From Fonticula-like sp. SCN 57-25 (Eukaryota; Nucleariida; Rotosphaerida): a DNA stretch of 64,000 bases. Shown here piece by piece: positions 31,749 to 41,559 of the stretch. Numbering within the stretch: the stretch's first letter is position 1; each line of letters begins with the position of its first letter. Both the position numbers and the translations under genes were made by a program. Location of the stretch: assembly GCA_001724245.1 (NCBI GenBank), contig MEDX01000001.1:1-64000 (forward strand). The letters are read 5' to 3'. The notes beneath the pieces are model-generated. The model was not told where the DNA came from, made no database searches, and saw nothing but the letters and a program-made list of their open reading frames with translations.

Positions 31749-34719
31749 ATGAGGCCGGACTTGCCCGCGCCGGGCAAGGTGCAGGCCCTCAAGAACTCGT
31801 TTGAACAGATAGGCGGCACCAAAGTGCGTCGCGCGTTATAGTGGTGTCTTTTTTGCTAACGATCGCCTACCCCTGCTATGTTGTGTTAGCCTGACCATGC
31901 AAGACCGAAGGCGACAGAGACGCCACAGAAGCCAGTAGAGGCGCCTAGGGCGCCGGTCGTGCCGCGCGACGAGCCTGCTGCAGGCGATCGGGCTTTGTCA
32001 CCTTTGCAGGCGACGGCGGCGGCACAGGCTGTGATGCTGGATGACGTCTCCTGCGCGCCCGACGTGAAGCCAATGATGGACCGCGTGCTTCAGTCAGTGA
32101 AGGTGCACGGCCACATGGCGGACTTTATCGGGCGTGTATCCGCTGCAGAGGTGGCGTACGCGACGAACCTGCGCGGGATCCTTCAGCCGACGATCGACCT
32201 GCTCGATGCCGGCTATGAGATCCCTTCGTCTTTTGCGTGCATCGCCGAGGGCATCGACGTTGTCTCGACGCTTCACAAGACGTATGCCGAGCAGCTGCAG
32301 GTGCGTTCAGTTTGCGCCTTGAAGTGAATTGCTCACATTTTCTGCGCAGTCGCTTGTTATCCCCGCGCTGAGCAACTATTCCAACATTGTCGCCTTTGGC
32401 TCTGAGCTGGAAAAGGTTGACATTCGAAAGCCCGAGGAATTTGGCCGGCTGTGCATGCGCTTTGGCGACATGGAGACGGAGCGTCTCGAGCGCGTGCGGG
32501 AGGCGATGCTCGGCCACCAGTCGATCCGCTCCATGCTGCTGCTCCAAGAGTCCAACATCTGCAAGGAGCGGCAGATGGACGTCGAGTACATCCGGCCCAC
32601 TGACGAGGCGAACCTCGCTATGCAGGAGGAGCTTGCGCGCAATCCAGAATTCATGCGAATGCAGTCGTCCGTCAAGGTACGCGCGCGGGCGCATACCTTT
32701 TTTTTCCGTCGGCTCACCCGTTTTGCTGCAGGGTCACTCGCCAAAGGGCCTGAATCGCGTACGGTTCAACGCCAATGGCCCCATCTTTCTCGGGTACGCG
32801 GCTGGCCCGCCCTCGAGCGACACGGAAGAGGACGAAGAGGATGACGACGACGAGGACGACGAGGACGACCTCACGGACGAGGAGGACGACGGCTTTGACG
32901 AGGAGAGCCTGGAGCCGCTGAGCACGGACGAGTCGGGCGAGCTGATCGGCGACGACGACGGCGCGCCCCGCGCGTCGCTGCTGCTGGAGGATAACGAGGA
33001 ACACGCGGCCGACGAGGAAGAGGAGGGCGGCGACGACGACGACACGTCGAGCGTCATCATCAACGACGGAGACGACGAGGCCGCGCGCGCGGAGGTCGTC
33101 GGTGACGGCGCACTTGAGGACGGCGCCGCGGACGACGACGATGATGCTGCGCCCGCGCAGGACGCGGACGTGACGGTCATTGTGCACGATGACGCCGATG
33201 CGGCCTTTGACTCTGACCCGACGCACGGCGCCGTGCTGATCGCCGCCGAGGCCGCGCCCGCGCCCGTGCCGCAGCGCGACATGTCAACGCAGACGGAGGA
33301 GATGATCCCACTGAGTCTCTCGCCGAGGCCGCTGCCTGACTCGTCGCTGATGCGCGTCGCCCGCCACAGCAGCGCAAACGCGCTCATCCAGCAGGAGCCA
33401 GCCGAGGCCAAGGACGACCTGTCGCTCGAGTGGCTCCAGGGGCTCCTCAGAAACATCATGTCGGTCGGACTGAACAGCGAGCCGGCCGCCAAATTGATAG
33501 AGACGTTTGGCGAGCTCAAGCAGTATCGCGACAAAGGTGCGGCCTTTTCTCTTTTTTCTTTGAGTGTGTCTAACGAGGCCTCAGCTGCCCACGCGACGCG
33601 CGAGGTGGAAATGATGCGCCGGAACTACAGCCGGCTGTACAACACATTCTCTGTCGGCCAACAAGGAGGCGCCGCAGGCGGCGCCGCCCCCGACGCGCTG
33701 CCGGTCCCCCCCACCGGCGCGGTCGCCAACTCGCCCGACCTGTCGTCGCAGACGGAAACGCCGCCGCCCGGGCAGGACGCGGACACGGACGGCGCCGACG
33801 AAGAGGAGGAGGGCCTCATGCGCCGGCTGTCCACGGGCAGCATCTCGGAGGAGATTAGCCCACAAAAGCACGTCGCGCTTCTCAAGCGTAAGCTCAAGCG
33901 GCAGCGCGGCGACAGTGCGTACCAATTTTGCCGCCCTAACGATACTAACTCGCTGTGATAGTCAAAAAGCTGACGGACGAAATCGAGTCACACCGCGTAC
34001 AGTTTGCCGACCTGGAGCGCAAGCTGAGCCTCTCTGAAAAGGACAAGGACAAGGGGGAGGCGGCGGCCGGCAAGGAGTCGGCACCGGAAGGGCACCAGGT
34101 GACGTCGGGCACGTCGCTGCGGCGCGTCCCGTCCATTACGAACAAGTCGGTCGACTTTTTGCGTGTGTACCGCACCAACGACTCGTACAAGACGATGGCG
34201 TACTCGGACATTACTACCGTGGAGGACTTGCTGCGCGCCGTGTGCGAAAAGTGCGACATGTTCCCGGCGGAAAAGTACGCCATCTACGAGAGCATGCCCG
34301 GTCTGCCAATGCACGTGGACCGCCTGGTGGACAACAGCGAGTTGGTTTGTAACCTTCGAGGCGTGTGGCGCCTCAGCAACGCCAACGGCAAGGACAGCAC
34401 GCACGTCGAGCGCCGCATCAACGTCAAGCTGCGCCGCGCCCAGGCCAACCACACCCCGCTCGTCGACGCAGAGGTTCGCAATTTTGCATGGAATTCGCGT
34501 TTTTTCTGTTGCATTCTAACCGTGGCGCATCGGTAGGCGAGTGTCCCCAAGCGCCTGCAAAACATGCGGCAGTCGTTCATGATGAACGAGGCCACGGCGC
34601 CGCTCGGGTTGGGCGGGTCGGCCAGCCCGTCGTCCAGCGCGGCCGGCGAAGGTGGCTCGCCCAAGAAGCCGTTCTCCAAAAAGGAGGGCCTTTTTATGCT
34701 CTTTAGCGGGCGCATGTGA
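31749..34719 (+). CDS. F-BAR-like protein with acidic linker and C-terminal RA-like domain
   Basis: ATG at 31749 (MRPDLPAPGKVQALKNSFEQ). After the first intron comes a helical region typical of F-BAR domains (VKVHGHMADFIGRVSAAEVA, then YATNLRGIL; GIDVVSTLHKTYAEQLQSLV). These domains bend or sense curved membranes. A very acidic linker (residues about 300-450, runs of D/E) follows, then a coiled coil (EVEMMRRNYSRLYNTF; KLTDEIESHRVQFADLERKL). An RA-like beta-grasp domain begins SVDFLRVYRTNDSYKTMAYS and resembles the one in the EF-hand gene at 8161-8400. The C-terminus is basic (KKPFSKKEG). Introns have GTGCG/GTACG donors near 31824, 32299, 32678, 33537, 33914 and 34474. The stop is TGA at 34717-34719. 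Likely a GTPase-linked membrane or cytoskeleton adaptor. Confidence 0.75.
32815..33200. repeat. GAG/GAC-rich coding tract
   Basis: Imperfect GAG/GAC trinucleotide repeats encode the Asp/Glu-rich linker of the F-BAR/RA protein. The strand asymmetry also creates long spurious Ser-rich reading frames on the opposite strand. Confidence 0.7.
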
Positions 34720-34924
34720 GCATTGTCACGAGCCAAAGAGATAATTTAACTACAGAATGTACTTCATTTCAGATTGAATAATACCCGTCGAACCAGTCAA
34801 AAAACACAAGAGGCTCGGCCACCAGTACAAAAGGAACAAAGGATCCAAGAAGAAAAAGAATACGAAAAATGTCTATGATGCAATGCAGAATATGCACAGT
34901 GGGGTCCGCTGGCGGTCGGTGCGG

Positions 34925-35922
34925 TTAGGCAAGGAGGTCCATGATGCCCATGGCCTTGAGCACGTGTGCCATCTCCTTCTCGTTGAGCAGCATCGAGCGC
35001 GTCTTGCTCGTGCTCACCACGCGCCGCCCGTGGCCGCTCGCGGGCCTCTGCAAAACTTCCGGCTCTTCGGGCTCCTTGTGCTTGCTGAGGATTACCATAT
35101 TGACGGGGTGGTAGGTGTCGTCGAGCATCGAGACGCCCTCGCTCGCCTGCACCAGGTTCCACCCGTAGGCCGACAGCAGGTTCAGCAGCGTGCACAGCGG
35201 CACGTGCTTCTCGCAGTACCAACCGCGCTCATCCAGCCGCTTCTTGTCGGCCGACACGCCGTGGGAAATAGTCGCAAGCACCTGCGGGGGGAGCAGCCCG
35301 ATCACGCGAACGCCGCGATTGGCAAAGCACTCGACCGTCAAAAACACATTCTGAGAAGGAGCCTATAGGAGCAACAGGGTCAGCAGCGCAGAAAACTCAC
35401 ACTTAAAAGTATATGAGCGTACGGTGGCGCGAAGGGCCTCCTCTTCGGCGATGGCCTGCTTGATGGCGTCCATCCACGCGACCATTTCCTCCTCGGACGC
35501 GGCCGAGAGGTACCATGTCCGGGCCTTGTCGTGGCCGCGCAGCGCAAACACGTTCTGCTGAAGCGGCCGCTCGTCCGTGCGCTCAACCGCGGCGACGTCC
35601 TCAAGGTAGATGGTGCCGAGCGAGGCAAGGTCCTCCTCCGTCTTGGAGTACGAGATGGCGTTGCCGCTCATCACGAACCAGCGCTTGCGCCAGTTGCGGA
35701 CGGTCGCGCCGCCCTCCTTGACAAGGTAGCCGCTCTTCTTCACGCGGACGTCCTCCTGCAGCACATTCTGCTGCGCCTTTTGCTGAAAGTCAAAGTAAGC
35801 CCACGTGTCGGCGGCATCCCTTGGCATACCATTAAGGCCGACCGCATCATCACCTGCATCTTGTCGAGCCACTTCGGTCCAAACAGACCCCAAAACACAA
35901 AGCGCTGGGTGCGATTACGCAT
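34925..35922 (-). CDS. PH-domain protein with unrecognised C-terminal domain
   Basis: The best start is ATG at 35922 (MRNRTQRFVFWGLFGPKWLD, then KMQ). Exon 1 is spliced at CAG|GTGATG to CAAAAGGCGCAG, giving a continuous reading into the PH domain (VKKSGYLVKEGGATVRNWRK, then RWFVMSGNAISYSK, ending EEEMVAWMDAIKQAI). PH domains bind phosphoinositides or proteins at membranes. After an intron near 35360-35408 a globular region of about 140 residues follows (RVIGLLPPQVLATISHG; LLNLLSAYGWNLVQASEG; DDTYHPVNMVILSKHKE). I do not recognise it. The stop is TAA at 34925-34927. An alternative start inside the first intron at MPRDAADTWAYFDF cannot be excluded. Confidence 0.75.
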
Positions 35923-35979
35923 GCGATTTTTCTAGTCGATTCATCTTTAAACTCATCTTTCGTCGGCTTGCGGTGCGCC

Positions 35980-36723
35980 ATGCTGCTCGGGAGGCGAATC
36001 TTGCTGCAGGCTTCGGCGTCGGCATCGACAGGCGCTGGTGCCGCGTCGGCTGCCAAGTTGAATAGCCGCGTTACAGAGTACACGTCAAAGACGCAATGGA
36101 CGATCGGCACTTTTCCGCCGGAGCGTGCGGTGCAGGAGCACTCGACGCCGAACCCGTTCAAGCGCCCGCCTGCGCCGAGGAAACAGTTTATGGGCGACAA
36201 GCTCGTCGGTTCCGTGGGGCAGCCGCTGCTAATTGCCGTGCAGCATAACAATATGACTTTTGAGGAGTGGACGACGATCCGCAAGCAGCTTTCGGCGGTC
36301 GGTGCCGATGCCCGCGTGGCTCGGTCGGTGCTGCTGCGCGCTCGCATCGTCAAGGAGATGCCCGGCGCCGATGGCGAGAGGCTTGGATCCCTTTTCCGCG
36401 GCCCCACGGCGGTGGTGTCCTGCGGTGAGGCGTCGCCCCCCAAGCTCAAGGCCATCTTTGATGTCATCTCTAAGCAGCCCAAGCTCACCGTCCTTGGCGG
36501 TCGGTTCGAGTCGCGGGTCGTGAGCGTCGCGGACATCGGGCCCATCTCGAACCTGCCGCCGCTCGATATCCTGCGCGGCCAGCTTCTCGGTTTGCTACAG
36601 AGCCCCGCGCAGTCGCTCGTTGGCCTGCTGCAGATGCCCGCCGTATACATGGCGGCCACGCTCGACCAGGCATCAAAGGCAAAGGAGACGCCGGCGGGCG
36701 AGGAGAAGGAGGCGTCGTCGTGA
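35980..36723 (+). CDS. MRPL10: mitochondrial large ribosomal subunit protein uL10m
   Basis: Stalk-base protein of the mitochondrial ribosome, carrying the bL12m stalk. ATG at 35980 gives MLLGRRILLQASASASTGAG, a basic and Ser/Ala-rich presequence suited to mitochondrial import. The body shows the L10 fold (LLIAVQHNNMTFEEWTTIRK; LFRGPTAVVSCGEASPPKLK; KLTVLGGRFESRVVS) and a hydrophobic C-terminal helix region (LGLLQSPAQSLVGLLQMP). Single exon of about 247 residues; stop TGA at 36721-36723. Its start is 57 bp from the divergent PH-protein gene. Confidence 0.85.
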   Translation: MLLGRRILLQASASASTGAGAASAAKLNSRVTEYTSKTQWTIGTFPPERAVQEHSTPNPFKRPPAPRKQFMGDKLVGSVGQPLLIAVQHNNMTFEEWTTIRKQLSAVGADARVARSVLLRARIVKEMPGADGERLGSLFRGPTAVVSCGEASPPKLKAIFDVISKQPKLTVLGGRFESRVVSVADIGPISNLPPLDILRGQLLGLLQSPAQSLVGLLQMPAVYMAATLDQASKAKETPAGEEKEASS

Positions 36724-36806
36724 GCGTCTCGCAGAGGTGAAAGACGGGAAAATATTATGTAGAATAAACATTTTTAATGAATTGAATACACAAAAATTCC
36801 AAATAT

Positions 36807-38178
36807 CTACACATTACCGACGTCGGCCGGCTTCCAATAGAGAACGAGATTGCGGCCGCGGAAAGGCAAAAAGCCGCGCGAAATGCCCGGGTGCTTTGCT
36901 TGCAAATAGTCGACAAACTGCGAGTACGCCACGACGGGTGACCCATCCGGAAGGCGCCTGTCAGGGAACTGGGTCGGGAAGACGCAGCAGGGCAGCACGG
37001 CGAACGGCTTGCCCACGCTCAGGCAGTAGTCGACGATGGGCTCGGTCGCCTGGTCCGGGTGCATCCCAATCACAAGCGAGGCCTTTTCCAGGATGCTCGC
37101 ATGTGTCGGGGACGCTATCAAGTCGTCGTCAAAGAGCATGCAGAGCTGCGGCGGAAGCGACACGGCGGCCTTTTCCAGCATTGACTCTTGCTGCGGCGTG
37201 AGGGCGCGGGGCCGAGGGTCAATCAGCGTGCTCGCCACCTTGTTAAATGCGAGGTTGAAAGAAATGTCGCCGCGGCCACCGGCCACGTCCAACACCGCGT
37301 CGCCCTCCTTTAGCCCAAATTGCTGCGTGATCCACTCGACAAATCGCTCGGCTCTCTGGTGCCGCGAGACATGCCCCCCCACCGGGATAGGATCGCATGG
37401 GTCGTGCGACTCGAATGCCCGGCGCTGTACGCGCTCCTTGACAAATTTGCTGCGGAGTTCCGTGAGCTGCGCTCCCTCAACGTGGCGGAACTTGCAGTCT
37501 ATCCGAGGGCAGCGGCCGCTGTTAAGCCAGTACTTGCAATGCGGAACGGGCTCGGGAGATGCGGCGTCTCCGTCCTCGTCGTTGTCTTGGCTGCAGGATG
37601 TGCTGCTCGTTTCCGTCGCCAACGCGCCAAACTCGGGCAAGGTCGGCAGGGCGCCAATGTCGCGCCTCGATAGGCCAGAAAGAGGCAACGAAACGGCCGG
37701 CTTGCCGGGATTCTCGTCGGCCCAGTACGAAACCACGGATAGCGATGAGCACCGCAGCAGTAGGAGCGTGTCCGTCGGTGCAGAGTCGAACTTGCACGTG
37801 GCCTGTACGACATCGCCGATATGCACGACCGAGCGGGCGCACCGAACCAAGTTTGTGTCGCCTGTAGTGTTGTCACCTGCAGTGTCCTTGACAACAAGCT
37901 CAACACGTACATTGCCGGGGGTCTCCTTGTTCGCGAGTAGATCTATGAAAACGAGCTTGCGGCTGACACACCTGCGATGGACGATGCGTCCCTGCACCAC
38001 GATCTCCCACTCGCCACGCGTGCGTTCCTGCAGAGCCCCTCAGCAACACTAAGCAAATATCAAATCGTACGGTTTCTAGATCTGCTGGCCCGCACAAGTC
38101 ATCATAGAGCACGTCAAAGTCCTCGTATCGCATTGTGGGCGACGGCGTGAATCGATGACCGCTTTGCTGACTGCGCAT
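36807..38178 (-). CDS. OB-fold / CCCH zinc finger / SAM-methyltransferase-like protein
   Basis: Three modules in one chain. After a short first exon (ATG at 38178, MRSQQSGHRFTPSPTMRYED), spliced across an intron ending GCAG, comes an OB-fold segment of the tRNA-anticodon-binding type (WEIVVQGRIVHRRCVSRKLV, then FIDLLA). A CCCH finger C-x8-C-x4-C-x3-H follows (CKYWLNSGRCPRIDCKFRH). The C-terminal 230 residues form a Rossmann-like methyltransferase fold with motif I VLDVAGGRGDISFNLA. The order suggests an RNA, perhaps tRNA, modification enzyme. The substrate is unknown and I cannot name an ortholog. The stop is TAG at 36807-36809. It is convergent with MRPL10, with 83 bp between stops. Confidence 0.8.
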
Positions 38179-38332
38179 TTTCGATGGCCCAGTTTCACCA
38201 TGAAACGTACGGACATGCAGGATGCAATGCAGGAGGCGAGCGATAAAGTATGTATTCGCCATAAAAAAATACAATATTCAATACATAATATAGTGTAGAC
38301 ATAACTTTTAATGAAGCATTCATATGCACGCA

Positions 38333-39026
38333 CTATCCTGCAGTGCGCGGCCTCTTGATGGGGGCTACTTGATCTGTTGGAAGGCAATGTGAATAGAAAG
38401 CAAAAATAGTACGCTAGCATACCCATTCGCGCGTGCAGCTCATTAATGCGCTCACTCAGAACCAGGATGACCTTTTGGATCTACCGAGATGGATGTTAGA
38501 TTCGATCTCCACGTTCCTACGGCAGACGTACCTCGGTGACCTCCTCGTTCAATGCCGAATCTGATGCCGTCCCAGCTGCTGTCGGCGTCGGGAAATCATC
38601 TGCGCCCGTTCCAAGCACGTATCTGCGTATCGTGAGCTACGGGGTCGAAGCAAGGGGCACACACGCACGATGTGATCTTGTCAGTGTCAAAGGTAAACTG
38701 CCCGCGCAGGTGGTCGAGCGCCTGTGGCGTTGTCTGATAAACACGCCCAAGCCGCTCATCACAAAAGTTACAAGCAATGGGCATATATGAGCTCCCTTGA
38801 TCGGGCCCCGTGCGCGCCGTGATAAAGTCGACCACTGGCTTGACACCAGGGGCAGCTGCAAAACACACAAGGTAAGCCACTCGCAGCGGACAATCACGCA
38901 AGACACAGTACCTCTAACCGAGACGGTATTCAAAGACTCTTCAGCTCCTACCCATGACAGCGAGTCACCCAAAATGCTCCTGCACTTGTTGCACTGAAGC
39001 ACGAAAGGCCCGCTCGCTTCCGCCAT
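38333..39026 (-). CDS. MIS18: Mis18-family centromere licensing protein
   Basis: Yippee-like Zn-binding domain protein that primes centromeres for CENP-A loading. ATG at 39026 gives MAEASGPFVLQCNKCRSILG, then DSLSWVG, closely matching the Mis18 start pattern (CxxC...LGDSLSW). The second CxxC (CNFCDERLGRVYQTTPQALD) follows, and the fold closes with FTFDTDKI, spliced to TSYVLGTGADD. A C-terminal coiled coil (IQKVILVLSERINELHARM) is followed by a basic tail, QVAPIKRPRTAG. About 150-170 residues. Introns lie near 38938-38881 (GTACTG donor), 38677-38632, 38531-38482 and 38420-38370. The stop is TAG at 38333-38335. Domain order equals Mis18-alpha. Confidence 0.85.
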
Positions 39027-39068
39027 CCTTGCGTGGCCTGCAGCAGAGATGATTTCGCGCGCTTTTTG

Positions 39069-39180
39069 AGCAAGATTGTCACAACACTGTGATGAGGAGC
39101 GCTCTCATTGGTCGATTTGAATCGTTCAGCAAGATTGTCACAATACTGTGGGACGACATTGATCAGACAAAGCTCATTGG
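39069..39180. repeat. partial tandem duplication with CCAAT boxes in the Mis18 upstream region
   Basis: A 23-nt element starting AGCAAGATTGTCACAA occurs at 39069-39091 and 39128-39150 with one mismatch. Each copy is followed 10-20 bp later by CTCATTGGT, an inverted CCAAT box. The spacing is 59 bp. The position, 40-150 bp upstream of the Mis18 ATG, suggests a duplicated promoter element. Confidence 0.6.
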
Positions 39181-39321
39181 TAGATCATTGTTTTTGTTAT
39201 GGCCATGGCTGGAAAAACAGAGGGAAAAGAACATTCTCTGCCCGTGGAAACCACCAAAGGTATTAATAGCACCATCGATGGATAGCGAGTGACGTTGCCC
39301 AAACATATTCAATACCACTTC

Positions 39322-39368
39322 ATGTACCAGGTACATTCAATGCACTTTCAATGTATAGTACTGTACAT
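39322..39368. repeat. two adjacent palindromes
   Basis: A perfect inverted repeat ATGTACC-A-GGTACAT lies at 39322-39336. A near-perfect one, ATGTATAGTACTGTACAT (one mismatched pair), lies at 39351-39368. They share the outer ATGTA/TACAT arms. They could be paired binding sites for a dimeric factor. Confidence 0.55.
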
Positions 39369-40127
39369 ATTGTGCAGCGAGGCGCGTTTGCTTGGTTGGG
39401 CAAAAGCTCCTCTCAGAGGGCAGGTTGCTCCAGCTTCTATAAATACCAAACTGACGCACAAAGCTTGACATATGACGCCAGTCATATGCCTTTGAAAAGC
39501 CTTCGCGAACCATACGGCGGCACCCATATGGCCCTGTCAATTTGGACATTTCTCCGAGCCTTCCTTTCCGGGCAACAAACGGCATCTCGATCGACTATAT
39601 AAAACCCTACTCGCAGAGTCCTGATCGGCCCTGATTATTCGGCCATTTTGCCGCCGAGGTGTCGAGCGTGCGCGATTATCTGGCTTTGATCGATGCAAAT
39701 TTGTCTCTGTGATTCCAGGTATTTCGCATATGATGGGAGCTTGGTCGGGGGTGAATTGCAGACTCCTTTCCTAGGATAGGAAAGCTTTGTAATTATGCGG
39801 ATGATCGAACGTGGATAGGTCCCCATCCAATTGGAATGTAATTATTGCCATCGTCGCTGATTGGTCAGATCAAGATGGCCATTGCCCGAAAAAGCAATCG
39901 TCATTGCCTCGATTGAGTAATGCGTCTAGGCCCGCGGTCGCGGTACGTCAGTCAGCGGAAAGGCTCAGCCCGTCGCGTGCTCCGGTATTCACACAAAGCG
40001 CTCTCACCGCTCCTTCGCCGGACGCCTCTCACAGGTGCCGGATCAAGTTTACTAGACGCAGCGTCAGTGTCGCTCGTCTACTCTATAGCTCTAGAGACTC
40101 AGGCCTAGCCAGCTTTTGCATTTTCAC

Positions 40128-40242
40128 GTGCGTGTTAAAAGGAAGGGCGTGGGAGCGGATGGGGGGGTTGCGGACTTCGCTTTGAAATCTTTTTTTTTCC
40201 ATTCTTCCTGCGCCGCGCGGTTTCTGACTCGTGGTTGTTTAG
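40128..40242 (+). other. 5' UTR intron of the G-alpha gene (predicted)
   Basis: Donor GTGCGTG at 40128, branch-like CTGAC near 40225 and acceptor TTTAG at 40242, five bases before the ATG. It is 115 nt, longer than the coding introns. Confidence 0.5.
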
Positions 40243-40247
40243 CAACA

Positions 40248-41365
40248 ATGGGTTGCTGTGGAGGTGATGCCGTCGATGCGGAGGACCGCAAGCGTAACAG
40301 CCAGATTGACAAGCAGCTTCGCGCTGACCAGGAGCGCATGAACCACGAGGTCAAGCTCCTGCTGCTCGGCGCCGGCGACTCGGGCAAGAGTACCATTCTC
40401 AAGCAGATGAAGTTCATCCACGACAACGGCTACTCCAAGGAGGACCGCGAGGCCTTCCGCGAGGTCGTCAACGCCAACGTGATCCAGTCGATGCACGCTG
40501 TCGTCGAGGCCATGCCCAACCTCGACCTGGACTTTTCCAACCCCGAGAACAAGGAGCACGCGCAGACCATCCTTGACCAGCCGCGCCAGGAGGAGATTCA
40601 CACTCTCCCGGCTGCCGTCACGACCGCCCTCATCTCGCTCTGGAAGGACGACGGCGTGCGCGAGGCCGTCCTCCGCTCCAACGAGTTCCAGCTCCACGAC
40701 TCTGCGCAGTACTACTTTGACTCGCTGGACCGCATCACTGCCTCCAACTACATTCCCGATGACCAGGATATCCTCCGCACCCGCGTCAAGACGACCGGCA
40801 TCAGCGAGACCACCTTCAAGGTCGAGAGCCTCACCTACCGCATGTTTGACGTCGGAGGCCAGCGTTCCGAGCGCAAGAAGTGGATCCACTGCTTTGAGAA
40901 CGTCACCGCCGTCGTGTTCGTCGTCGCTCTCAGCGCCTACGACCAGATGCTTCTCGAGGATGAGGCCGTGGTACGTTTGCTGTTTTTCTCGCCCAGACAT
41001 TGTATGCTAACTTGTTCGCGCAGAACCGGTTACAAGAGTCCCTCACCCTCTTTGACTCCATTTGCAACAGCAAGTGGTTCACAAAGACCTCCATCATTCT
41101 TTTCATGAATAAGACGGACTTGTTCCGCGAGAAGCTCGAGCGCTCGCCCCTCGTCAAGTACTTCCCCGACTACTCGGGCGGCCCCAGCTACGATTCGGCC
41201 GTCTCTTTCCTCACAAACAAGTTTGTGTCGATGCGCCAGTCGGATATCAAGCACATCTACCCTCACCAGACGTGTGCCACTGACACCAAGCAGGTCGCGT
41301 TCGTCATGGCTGCGGTCAACGATATTATTACCCAGAACAACCTCCGCGATGCTGGCCTCCTGTAA
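40248..41365 (+). CDS. heterotrimeric G protein alpha subunit
   Basis: GTPase that couples seven-transmembrane receptors to effectors at the plasma membrane. ATG at 40248 gives MGCCGGD: Gly2 for N-myristoylation and Cys3/Cys4 for palmitoylation. All G boxes are intact: GAGDSGKST (P-loop), RVKTTGI (switch I, with the Arg that cholera-type toxins modify), DVGGQRSERKKW (switch II), FMNKTDL, and TCATD. Length is about 355 residues, full size. The one coding intron is near 40971-41023. The C-terminus NNLRDAGLL lacks the Cys at -4, so pertussis-type ADP-ribosylation is not expected. The stop is TAA at 41363-41365. It is most like Gi/GPA-type subunits of fungi and amoebae. Confidence 0.95.
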
Positions 41366-41559
41366 GCCATCATCGTGGTTGCGGCATGCTTGATTTAATT
41401 TCTTTTTCCGTTATATTTTCAGCTTAACATTGAATTGCAGACTTTTTGTTGCTTTAATACGCAAATATATATGTTGTAGAGCAAACCTGTCCCTTACTCG
41501 CGTCCACATCAATGTCAAAAATGCAAGGGTATATTAAGTTAAGCGATGCAAACAATGCG

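Larger units (their letters stand above)
39027..40127. other. longest gene-poor interval: upstream of Mis18 and of G-alpha (1.1 kb)
   Basis: No supported gene. The region is more AT-rich than its surroundings. It contains a partial tandem duplication near Mis18 (listed), several CCAAT boxes (ATTGG near 39107, 39176 and 39864), two adjacent palindromes (listed), and weak ORFs under 85 codons with no recognisable content. Confidence 0.5.

Noticed and set aside
32734-33534. Ser-rich minus-strand frame opposite the acidic linker
   Set aside because: Complement of GAG/GAC repeats; reads as poly-Ser. No independent support.
39089-39292. 67-codon plus-strand ORF in the Mis18 upstream region
   Set aside because: It overlaps the duplicated CCAAT element, has no recognisable content and no splice or 3' context.
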